Shown: in pieces, positions 52,640 to 59,935 of the stretch
Numbering within the stretch: the first letter of the stretch is position 1
Layout of the letters: every line of letters begins with the position of its first letter
NCBI GenBank assembly: GCA_965249205.1
Contig: CBDFLL010000004.1
Location: 248,001 to 312,000 of the forward strand
Reading direction: 5' to 3'
Source: JAQBVV01 sp965249205
GTDB lineage: Bacteria; Acidobacteriota; Vicinamibacteria; Vicinamibacterales; UBA2999
Length of the DNA stretch: 64,000 bases
Notes under the pieces: generated by a model
What the model was told of the DNA's origin: nothing
The model's database searches: none
What the model saw: only the letters and a program-made list of their open reading frames with translations
Position numbers and translations under genes: made by a program

Positions 52640-53923
52640 ATGACGAGAGAACGCACCTGTACCGTGCTGCCGTGTGTGGTGGCGATGCTGATCGCGGTCG
52701 CCGCGATGCCAACGAAGCTGGTCAACGTCCAGGCCTGGCGCGGGACGTTGGCCAACGCGGTGACAAGAGGGGCGATGGCCCTCCGTGACGCGGTCGCGCG
52801 AATGAGGGCGGGCCTACAGCGTGCGTGTGGTCATCGGTGGCGCGGGCCGGCGCTGGCCGCGGCCGCGATGGGCGCCATGGTGCTGTGCGGTGAGGCAGAC
52901 ATGGGGCTCCTGGTTGCGGTGCCGGGCCTCACGCCGGCCGCCACTCGATACCTGGCCGACCGGGCGCCAGCGCATATGCGCGCGCTGTTGACCAGCGGGT
53001 TGAGTGTCGCCGAGATGCGGGCGAACTCGCCGCTCGAAGAGGATGCGCAGAAGCTCGTTGACCAGGCGGTGGTCCGCGTTGGGCTGGACCGGCTGACCAT
53101 CGCCGCCGACGTGATGGCGGCCGGGCTGACGTTCCCCTTGGCGAATCCGATGAGCGTCATGGAGCTCCAGTGGGAGGTCGTGTCGGAAGCCGGCGGGGCG
53201 CAGCGCACGATGCTGCCACGGGCGCGCGGGGAGAACCAGTTGCAGGGCCGCGATGTCCGGAAGATCCCGATCTATCTGACGACGGAGGATTTCAGCGTCA
53301 ACCGGAGACTGCTGTCCGCGTCGGAACGGAACGGCACGCCGATCGACACGGCGCTCGTCGAGCAGGCGACGCGGCGGGTCAATGAAGCGATCGAGGACTC
53401 GGTGATCAACGGGGCTGCGGTGACGGTGGCTGGCAGTAGCACGCCGGGACTCCTGAATGCGCCGAACGTGAATGCGTACGCCTATAGCTCGAACGAGGCG
53501 TGGGATGCGGCGGGGCATGACGGCGAGGACATCCTGGGCGACGTGCAGGGCATGATCGATACGTTGCAGGCGGACAAGCGGTACGGGCCCTACCACCTCT
53601 ACGTGCCGACCTCGTACGGCAACAAGTTGAACGAGGACTTCAAGGCGCACTCGGACAAGACCATCCTCCAGCGGCTCCAGGAGATTCAGGTGGGCGGCCG
53701 GACCCTGATGGTCAAGACGGCGGACCTGCTCCCGACCAACCGGACCGCGATGGTGCAGATGACGTCGGATGTCATCGACATTATCGACGGGCAGCGGCCC
53801 GTGGTCGTGCCGTGGACGTCGACGGACGGCTTCGTCCTGTTCTGGATGGTCATGGCGATCATCGTGCCACGCGTGCGGGACGACTTCGACGGCAACTCGG
53901 GGATCTGCACCGGCAACGTCTAG
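52640..53923 (+). CDS. Phage major capsid protein (HK97/encapsulin-like fold)
   Basis: 427 residues from ATG 52640. From about residue 150 the sequence looks like an HK97-type capsid protein: RKIPIYLTTEDFSVNRRLLS, EAIEDSVINGA, HLYVPTSYGNKLNEDF and DIIDGQRPVVVPWTSTDGFVLF, resembling the encapsulin-like group. The first 90 residues are unusual, with two hydrophobic stretches (VVAMLIAVAAM and AALAAAAMGAMVLCG-like), and could be a scaffold-like delta domain or a mis-placed start; ATG near 52901 is an alternative. It forms the head shell. Confidence 0.78.
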   Translation: MTRERTCTVLPCVVAMLIAVAAMPTKLVNVQAWRGTLANAVTRGAMALRDAVARMRAGLQRACGHRWRGPALAAAAMGAMVLCGEADMGLLVAVPGLTPAATRYLADRAPAHMRALLTSGLSVAEMRANSPLEEDAQKLVDQAVVRVGLDRLTIAADVMAAGLTFPLANPMSVMELQWEVVSEAGGAQRTMLPRARGENQLQGRDVRKIPIYLTTEDFSVNRRLLSASERNGTPIDTALVEQATRRVNEAIEDSVINGAAVTVAGSSTPGLLNAPNVNAYAYSSNEAWDAAGHDGEDILGDVQGMIDTLQADKRYGPYHLYVPTSYGNKLNEDFKAHSDKTILQRLQEIQVGGRTLMVKTADLLPTNRTAMVQMTSDVIDIIDGQRPVVVPWTSTDGFVLFWMVMAIIVPRVRDDFDGNSGICTGNV

Positions 53924-53974
53924 CGTCGAAATCGGTGGACCTGAGAGGAGCTTCACGACGCATGGGGATGTGAC

Positions 53975-54382
53975 ATGAAGACGTATCGAGTGGTCAGCGG
54001 GAAGGCGGCGTGGCGACGGAGCGACAAGACGGTGATCTGTCGGCCAGGGCGTCACGTAGCACTCACCGACGACGAGGCGAGGGCGCTGGGTAACCAGGTG
54101 GAGCTGGTCGACCCGCCCTCGTCGTCCACTGAGGACTCCGGCCAGCAGGACGAGTCGGGCCCAGGCGATGAGGACAGGCGGGACCCGGACGAGCGGGCGA
54201 AGGACGCAGAGGTGCATAGCACGTCGGTGGACGATGCGGTGGTCCATATCAAGGCGATTCCTGACGTCGCGCATCTCCAGCTGATTGCCGAGCGTGAGCG
54301 GCGCAATCCCAAGGTGCTGGGTGGACGGAAAACGCTGCTGAGCGCGATCGAGGCGCGGATCGCGGAGATCGAGAACGCGTAG
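53975..54382 (+). CDS. Phage protein of unknown function after the capsid gene
   Basis: 135 residues. A small beta N-terminus (KTYRVVSGKAAWRRSDKTVI), an acidic low-complexity middle (SGPGDEDRRDPDER) and a charged helical C-terminus (IAERERRNPKVLGGRKTLLS) that resembles short helix-extension motifs seen in phage head proteins. No confident family. Confidence 0.65.
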   Translation: MKTYRVVSGKAAWRRSDKTVICRPGRHVALTDDEARALGNQVELVDPPSSSTEDSGQQDESGPGDEDRRDPDERAKDAEVHSTSVDDAVVHIKAIPDVAHLQLIAERERRNPKVLGGRKTLLSAIEARIAEIENA

Positions 54383-54385
54383 CCG

Positions 54386-54748
54386 ATGGCGGCGACCTAC
54401 GGCGCGTCGCTGGCGTCGGAGAAGGATTGGGTGCGGTTCTTCATTGGGGACCGCGACGTCACGAAGGCGGCCTTGCAGGACGAGGAGATCGTCGCCGTCA
54501 TTGCGGAAGAGCAGACCCGCGCCGGCGCGGGGGACCACGTGAAGTACCTCGCGGCGGCGCGGTGCGGCGAGGTGCTCCTGGCGCAGACGAAGGGCCTGGT
54601 GAGCAAGCAGGTCGAGGACCTGCGGCTGGCGTGGGGCGATTCGACGCAGGACTCCGCGTATCGGTCGCACCTGGAAGGGCTCCGCCGGCGTGGCGCCGAG
54701 ATGCTGCTGAAAGCGGGCGGGCGCTCCGCCGTGTTTCGGATCGCGTGA
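54386..54748 (+). CDS. Head-tail connector (adaptor)-like protein
   Basis: 120 residues, all helical by pattern: DWVRFFIGDRDVTKAALQDE, VKYLAAARCGEVLLAQTK and a conserved-looking RLAWGDSTQDSAYRSHLEGL. Size and position just after the capsid fit an HK97 gp6/SPP1 gp15-type adaptor. It overlaps the next gene by one base pair set (TGATG). Confidence 0.65.
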   Translation: MAATYGASLASEKDWVRFFIGDRDVTKAALQDEEIVAVIAEEQTRAGAGDHVKYLAAARCGEVLLAQTKGLVSKQVEDLRLAWGDSTQDSAYRSHLEGLRRRGAEMLLKAGGRSAVFRIA

Positions 54749-55083
54749 TGGCCGACCCCATCGTTGACGATCTCGCGGAGTGCTTTCCAGACACGGTGAC
54801 GGTCGAGCCCGTGGTGGGTGCGGACGGGTTCGGTGACAGCACGTACGGTCCCGGCGTCACGCGGGCCGCGCGTGTGTCCGGCAAGGTCATGACGGTGCGC
54901 GATCAGCAGGGGCACGAGGTGGTGAGCACGGTGCAGGTGACGTTGGCGGGCGCGTTCGGTGTGACGGTCAAGGACCGGTTCACGCTGCCGGCGCGTTTCG
55001 TGCCGACGCAGCCGCTCCCGATTGCCGTGAAGGAGGCGTCCGACGAGAACGGCCCCCATCACGAGACGGTGTATTTCCAATGA
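54748..55083 (+). CDS. Head closure (stopper)-like protein
   Basis: 111 residues from ATG 54748. Beta-rich: TVTVEPVVGADGFGDSTYGP, RAARVSGKVMTVRDQQG, TVKDRFTLPARF. This is the size and strand pattern of phage head-tail stoppers that plug the portal. Overlaps both neighbours (TGATG at the start, ATGATG at the end). Confidence 0.6.
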   Translation: MADPIVDDLAECFPDTVTVEPVVGADGFGDSTYGPGVTRAARVSGKVMTVRDQQGHEVVSTVQVTLAGAFGVTVKDRFTLPARFVPTQPLPIAVKEASDENGPHHETVYFQ

Positions 55084-55733
55084 TGTTGACCGATGTCGCG
55101 ACGCATGGCCTCCGGGTGTTCGGGGGGAAGGTCGTCTCCGTGGTGGGATCGGCCCCCTCGGTCGTGGTGCGGCCGAGTGCCGTGATCATCGCGGCCAACG
55201 GCGGCGCCTACGTGGCGCGGGACTGCGGGCAGCAGGTCGATGTGCTGGCGACGACCGCGCATTTCTGCGGGCGCAGCTCCCGGCAGCAGCGCGAGACGAT
55301 CGACCGGTGGCACGGGTTGCGCGTGCGGCAGGTCTGGGCGGATCTGACGGATGGCCCGCTCGAGCGGGTGCGCGCCACGCTGGCGGACGCCGACGTGGAC
55401 TACGACACGCTGATCGGGGTGTCGAAGGCCGAGCGGAATGCCATTGTGCAGGTCGCGTGCGGAGAGGCGCTGGGCGCCGGACCGAGGGACCAGCGGGTGT
55501 CGACCGGGGTGTTTGCGGCGTGCCTGGCGTTCGCCGGTGGTGCGGCGGCGGTGGTGCTCGCGGGGATCTCGCTCCAGGGCGGACACGCCGGCTTGGCCTG
55601 GGATACCGCAGAACGACCGCACGTGCCGGCGGACACCGCGTGCCTGACAGCGCTCCGGACGAAGTACACGAACACCGTACTGACGACGTCGGATGAACTC
55701 AGCGAGGTCTTCGGGATGCGGAGGGCCGCATGA
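55080..55733 (+). CDS. Uncharacterised phage protein, possibly sialyltransferase-like
   Basis: 217 residues. KVVSVVGSAPSVVVRPSAVI resembles the Rossmann-type nucleotide-sugar fold opening of GT42-like sialyltransferases, and ADTACLTALRTKYTNTVLTT with a following S-D-E-L segment matches their C-terminal pattern. Evidence is weak on its own, but it is followed by two clear glycosyltransferases with overlapping stop/start codons, so the three are one translational unit. Confidence 0.45.
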   Translation: MMLTDVATHGLRVFGGKVVSVVGSAPSVVVRPSAVIIAANGGAYVARDCGQQVDVLATTAHFCGRSSRQQRETIDRWHGLRVRQVWADLTDGPLERVRATLADADVDYDTLIGVSKAERNAIVQVACGEALGAGPRDQRVSTGVFAACLAFAGGAAAVVLAGISLQGGHAGLAWDTAERPHVPADTACLTALRTKYTNTVLTTSDELSEVFGMRRAA

Positions 55734-56557
55734 CGGCGAGACACCGCATGCGAGACATCACGGGGGTGATCGTCACGGTCGATCGTGCGCCTCGGCGCAA
55801 CTACCTGGGCGAGACGCTGGAGAACCTCGCACGAGGCGGCGTGTGGGGATCACCGCGTCTTCACAGCTTGCACCTGGTGGATTCCGGTGGGGGAGCAGAC
55901 TGGCCCGACAGGCAGATTCTGTGCTGCGCCTACACCGACCGCCACGTGACAGCGGACTGGCCGCCCGACCGCGTGCACGTGCACCGCGCGACTGAGGGTC
56001 AGCGGCGTACGCCGAACCTGAATGTGGCCACGGCCTTGGCTGTGGGCGCGGACACACGGACGCCATGGGTGCTGTTCCTCGAGGACGACATCGACGTGTG
56101 CGGATGGTTTCTTGACAGCGTCGGGGCGTGGCTCGATGCGCATGCGCGCGACGACCGGCGCGTGTATGCGTTCGGCGCGGCCTACCAGCAGATCCTGGAC
56201 GTGGTGACGCGCGGCGGGACGTCATGGGATTACCCGGTGTCGGCGTTCTATGGGACGCAGGCATTCGCCGTCAGGCATGCGGATGCACGGTCGCTGGCGG
56301 AGTGGCTGTTCGACCACCCGCGCTATCTCGGGGACGACGGTGTCGGGCCTGATGCCTGCTATGACCTCGCGATACACCGGTGGTCGGCGGCGCGCTACCC
56401 GACGCTGCGGTTCTTTCTGGCGTCGGCGCCGAGTTTCGTGCAGCACACCGGGCGCGAGAGCGTCATCAGTCCAGGTCAAACGACGCACTGGTTCCAGTCG
56501 TGGCCGGGCCGCGACTGGTCGTATGTGAACCGGGCCGCCGAGGTGGTGAGGGCATGA
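55730..56557 (+). CDS. Phage glycosyltransferase (GT-A-like)
   Basis: 275 residues. GVIVTVDRAPRRNYLGETLENL is the beta-alpha opening of GT-A enzymes and WVLFLEDDIDVCGWFLDSV carries the metal-binding acidic motif. A later aromatic-rich region (AVRHADARSLAEWLF, DACYDLAIHRW) is like the acceptor side. It should transfer a sugar from a nucleotide donor; the acceptor is unknown. ATGA overlaps join it to both neighbours. Confidence 0.75.
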   Translation: MTARHRMRDITGVIVTVDRAPRRNYLGETLENLARGGVWGSPRLHSLHLVDSGGGADWPDRQILCCAYTDRHVTADWPPDRVHVHRATEGQRRTPNLNVATALAVGADTRTPWVLFLEDDIDVCGWFLDSVGAWLDAHARDDRRVYAFGAAYQQILDVVTRGGTSWDYPVSAFYGTQAFAVRHADARSLAEWLFDHPRYLGDDGVGPDACYDLAIHRWSAARYPTLRFFLASAPSFVQHTGRESVISPGQTTHWFQSWPGRDWSYVNRAAEVVRA

Positions 56558-57759
56558 GGCGGGTGCTGTGGATTGGGGACGCGGGCGTGCACTCGGGCTT
56601 TGCGCGGGTGACGCATGGCGTCCTCGACGTGCTGGCGCGCACGTGGGACGTGCATGTGCTCGGCATCAACTATCGCGGCGACCCGCACGATTACCCGTAC
56701 CCCATCTACCCGGCGGCCTCCGGGGGTGACAGCTTGGGCGTGGGCCGTACGGCCGAACTGGTCGAGCGGCTGGGCCCGGATTGCGTGTGCCTCCTGAACG
56801 ACCCGTGGAACGTGCCGGCGTACCGGCAGCGGGCGGGGGACACGCCCGTCGTGGCGTTCCTGGCCGTGGACGGGAAGAACTGCCGGGGCGCGGAATGGCT
56901 GTCCGGGCTGGCGCTCGCGGTGTTCTGGACGCAATTCGGCTTGCACGAGGCGCGGCAGGGCGGGTACGCCGGGCCGGCGGCCGTCGTGCCGCTGGGCGTC
57001 GACGTCGACGTGTACCAGCCGGGGGACCGCGAGGCGGCGCGGGCGCGCCTGGGGCTCGATCGCGTATTCACGCATCGTGGGCTGCCGCGGGACACGTTCA
57101 TTGTCGGCACGGTGAACCGGAATCAGACGCGGAAGCGGTTCGACCTGCTGGTGCAGTACTTCGCCGAGTGGGTCAAGTCGCGCGGGATCACGGATGCGGC
57201 GCTCTACGTGCATTCGGCGCCCACCGGGGACGAGGCGTACACGCTGAGCCAGCTCGCGCAGTACTACGGCATTGCGAATCGGCTCATCGAACCGCGGTTG
57301 ACGAACCGGAACGGCGCGACCGAGGCGGCGATGGCGGCGACCTACCCCGTGTTCGACGTGTTGCTCTCGACGTCGCAGAACGAGGGGTGGTCGCTCCCGA
57401 CGATGGAGGCGATGGCCTGTGGGATTCCATGCGTCGTGCCGAAGTGGGCGGCGCTGAGCGAATGGCCCGAGGATGCGGCGATCACGGTGCCGTGCTCGAC
57501 GACGTCGTGCACGCCGCACCAGATCAACGTCATCGGAGGGATTCCCGATCGGCAGGCCACGATCGCGGCGCTCGACCGGCTCTATCGGGACCGGGCGCTG
57601 CGCGCGGACTACGCGGGGCGTGGGCGGGCGCTGGTGTCACGGCCGCAGTACCGGTGGCCGGCGATCGGGGCGGCGTTCACAGAGGCGCTGGAGACCGCGC
57701 TCTATCCGCAGGCGGTCCAGCTGGGGGAGCGGACGCGGGTGGCGGCGGTGGCCGGGTAG
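56554..57759 (+). CDS. Phage glycosyltransferase (GT4-like, GT-B fold)
   Basis: 401 residues. N-terminal Rossmann half (VLWIGDAGVHSGFARVTHGV, WTQFGLHEAR), linker VPLGVDVDVYQPGDRE, then FIVGTVNRNQTRKRFDLLV and the GT4 donor-site signature LLSTSQNEGWSLPTMEAMACG. It is a retaining GT-B glycosyltransferase. Together with the two genes before it, it lies between head-closure and tail-completion genes, which suggests that virion proteins are the acceptors (inference). Confidence 0.88.
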   Translation: MRRVLWIGDAGVHSGFARVTHGVLDVLARTWDVHVLGINYRGDPHDYPYPIYPAASGGDSLGVGRTAELVERLGPDCVCLLNDPWNVPAYRQRAGDTPVVAFLAVDGKNCRGAEWLSGLALAVFWTQFGLHEARQGGYAGPAAVVPLGVDVDVYQPGDREAARARLGLDRVFTHRGLPRDTFIVGTVNRNQTRKRFDLLVQYFAEWVKSRGITDAALYVHSAPTGDEAYTLSQLAQYYGIANRLIEPRLTNRNGATEAAMAATYPVFDVLLSTSQNEGWSLPTMEAMACGIPCVVPKWAALSEWPEDAAITVPCSTTSCTPHQINVIGGIPDRQATIAALDRLYRDRALRADYAGRGRALVSRPQYRWPAIGAAFTEALETALYPQAVQLGERTRVAAVAG

Positions 57760-57763
57760 CGCG

Positions 57764-58144
57764 ATGCCGCGAGTGCAGGGCGTGGGCGCGATGCGACGCA
57801 CGCTGGATCGGCTGGCGGCGGAGATCCCGGATGCGGTGGCGCTGGCCCTGGCGCAGGAAACGGAGATCGAGGCCACGGAAGCGAAGCGCCTGACGCCGGT
57901 GGACACCGGCAACCTACGCGGCTCGATTCACGTCGAAGGGCCGCACCGGCGCGGCCGGCGCATCGTGACGGCGATCGTCGCGGGCGGGCCGGCGGCGCCG
58001 TACGCGGTGGCGGTCCATGAAGACCTGGAGGCGCAGCACCCCACGGGGCAGGCGAAGTTCATCGAGGCGGTGATCTTCGAGTCGGCGCCGCATCTGGCGA
58101 CCCGGATCGTGAGACGGATCGACCTGAACCCGCTGACGGGGTGA
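57764..58144 (+). CDS. HK97 gp10-like tail completion protein
   Basis: 126 residues. ATEAKRLTPVDTGNLRGSIHV is the signature of the HK97 gp10/tail-completion family, followed by YAVAVHEDLEAQHPTGQAKF and a C-terminal helix. It helps finish the tail and join it to the head. Overlaps the next gene (TGATG at 58141-58146). Confidence 0.88.
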   Translation: MPRVQGVGAMRRTLDRLAAEIPDAVALALAQETEIEATEAKRLTPVDTGNLRGSIHVEGPHRRGRRIVTAIVAGGPAAPYAVAVHEDLEAQHPTGQAKFIEAVIFESAPHLATRIVRRIDLNPLTG

Positions 58145-58554
58145 TGGCGTGGTACCGGGACATCGACGTCGGGCAGGAGCCGTTTGATGCGGGCCTCGAT
58201 GGCAATGGGCGACTGATGTTCAAGTTCAACATCCTCGCGGTCAAGCGGCCGTCGACGACCTTCATCCAGGAGATCGTGACGCGGCTGGCGACCCAGGGCG
58301 TCGGGACGTTCGGGACCTCCCTCTTCGCGTCGACGCAGGCGAGGGTGCCGGATGGAGACGGGCCGTACCTGCAGGTGATCGAGACCGGCGGGACGGCCCC
58401 GGATCGCACGCACAACGCGGCGCCGGCGCCGGGCTATCAGCACCCGGGCGCGCAGATTACGGCCCGCGCGAAGACGCACGCGGCGGCGCGCGGGATGGCG
58501 CTGGCGGCCTACGCCGCGTTGCAGATACGGAACCTCGAGCTGAGCGACACGTAG
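58144..58554 (+). CDS. Tail terminator-like protein
   Basis: 136 residues. STTFIQEIVTRLATQGVGTFG, PYLQVIETGGTAPDRTHN and a helical C-terminus (AAARGMALAAYAALQI) match the minor tail/terminator proteins that cap the tail tube. Position between gp10-like and tail tube supports it. Confidence 0.75.
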   Translation: MAWYRDIDVGQEPFDAGLDGNGRLMFKFNILAVKRPSTTFIQEIVTRLATQGVGTFGTSLFASTQARVPDGDGPYLQVIETGGTAPDRTHNAAPAPGYQHPGAQITARAKTHAAARGMALAAYAALQIRNLELSDT

Positions 58555-58581
58555 GGAACGGTTCACAAGGAGAACGTAGTC

Positions 58582-59040
58582 ATGAGCGATGCCAAGTCGG
58601 GACACGGCACACTGGTCGCGCGCGCGCCGAACGCCACGCCGGCCCTCTTCACCACGATCGCCGAACTCGACGGCGACATCACCTGGCCGGAGCTGACGCG
58701 GGCCGCGACGGAGACGTCGCCGCACAACGCGACGATTGACCGGCACGTTGTCAGCAATTTGCTGCAGCGCGGGGAGTTCACGTTCCGGTTGAACTTCATC
58801 CATGACGACCCTACGCACAACCATCTGACGGGGATCTACCAGTCGATGGCCGACAAAGCGTTCGACGGGTGGCGGCTGCGCGGGCCGGGCGGCAGCTCCG
58901 GCGACGACGAGTGGATTTTCTCGGGCGCGATCACGGCGATCGCGAAGGTGTCGCCGGTGCGCGAGGGCGCCATCAGCGCGGACGTCACGATTCGGCCGGA
59001 CGGGCCGATGTGGATCGACGGGGTGCTGATCGGCACGTAG
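58582..59040 (+). CDS. Major tail tube protein
   Basis: 152 residues with AAGGAG upstream. ATPALFTTIAELDGDITWPEL, NLLQRGEFTFRLNFIHDDPT, then GWRLRGPGG and FSGAITAIAKVSPVREGAIS with a terminal IDG strand are the classical pattern of siphophage tail tube subunits. It forms the hollow tail tube. Confidence 0.85.
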   Translation: MSDAKSGHGTLVARAPNATPALFTTIAELDGDITWPELTRAATETSPHNATIDRHVVSNLLQRGEFTFRLNFIHDDPTHNHLTGIYQSMADKAFDGWRLRGPGGSSGDDEWIFSGAITAIAKVSPVREGAISADVTIRPDGPMWIDGVLIGT

Positions 59041-59074
59041 GGCAGTGGCACGGACGGCACACGGGGGGCGTCGA

Positions 59075-59590
59075 ATGGCGAAGGCGAAGACGAAGCACCT
59101 GTCGGCGGAGGAGATCTTCGCCGCAGAGGACTGCGAGCGCGACGAGGTGTTCGTGCCTGAGTGGCGGGGCACGGTCACCTTGCGTGCGATGACGGCGGAA
59201 GAGGCGATCGACTTCGAGGAGGGGAACAACACCACGGCGCGGAAGAACGCCATGGTCCGGCTGATTCAGATCTGCGCGATCCACGGCGAGACGGGCGCGC
59301 CGTTGTTCACGGCGAAGGATCTGGAGCGGCTGAAGCAGAAAAGCGTCAAGCCCCTGCTGCTGTTGCAGGAGCGCGCGATGAGACTCAACCGCCAGGAGAC
59401 GGACGTCGTCCAGCTCGTGCATCAGGCGGTCGTGCGGCGCCTGAAGGCGGCGGCCGAGGACGCGCCGGACGCAGTGGCGGAGCGGTTGCTGGCGGTGGCG
59501 GAGACGTTTGCCCCGGTCCAGGAGCAGGTAAAAAACGCCTCAGGCGAAGCGGGCATCTCCGCTTCGCCTACCGGGCGGCGAAAGAACTGA
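59075..59590 (+). CDS. Tail assembly chaperone (short, gpG-like)
   Basis: 171 residues from ATG 59075. The N-terminal domain has TVTLRAMTAEEAIDFEEGN and a long helical rest. Located between tail tube and tape measure, the invariable place of gpG/gpGT. A slippery sequence at 59530 lets part of the ribosomes make a longer product. It prepares the tape measure for tube polymerisation. Confidence 0.85.
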   Translation: MAKAKTKHLSAEEIFAAEDCERDEVFVPEWRGTVTLRAMTAEEAIDFEEGNNTTARKNAMVRLIQICAIHGETGAPLFTAKDLERLKQKSVKPLLLLQERAMRLNRQETDVVQLVHQAVVRRLKAAAEDAPDAVAERLLAVAETFAPVQEQVKNASGEAGISASPTGRRKN

Positions 59591-59922
59591 AGCAGCCGAG
59601 CGCGCGGCGCTGGCTGCGGCAGCTGTCGGTGCATGAGTTTCGGGAGTGGCGCGCCTACGACGAGCTCGAGCCGTTTGGGGATGTGCGGGCGGATCTGCGC
59701 GCGGCGCAGATTGAGCGGGCGCTCTACAACATCTTCGCGCGGCGCACGGGACAGTCGCTCTACTCGCTGAGCGACTTCGTACTGCGGTTCGAGGCACCGA
59801 GGTCGACGAAGGCGCCGATGACGGCGGTGACGCAGTGGCAGGGAATCAAGGCGCGGGCGCGGGCCATTGCGGAGGCGTTCGGGCAGCAGACACCGGGCGC
59901 CACGGAGCGCCCGACCACGTAG
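59075..59922 (+). CDS. Tail assembly chaperone, -1 frameshift product (gpGT-like)
   Basis: Frame 0 is read to AAC 59534-59536, then the -1 frame continues from 59536 (RLRRSGHLRFAYRAAKELK) to TAG at 59920-59922. The product is about 282 residues. The downstream part (HEFREWRAYDELEPFGDVRAD, then helices) is a gpT-like domain found in tail chaperones. It has no ribosome site or start of its own. Confidence 0.82.
59530..59569 (+). promoter_or_regulatory. Programmed -1 ribosomal frameshift signal
   Basis: Slippery heptamer A-AAA-AAC (59530-59536) in the right frame (gtA AAA AAC), a 5-base spacer, then a perfect 11-bp hairpin: AGGCGAAGCGG (59542-59552), loop of six, CCGCTTCGCCT (59559-59569). This matches the known design of tail-chaperone frameshifting. 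Confidence 0.92.
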
Positions 59923-59935
59923 ACGCGACGACGAG

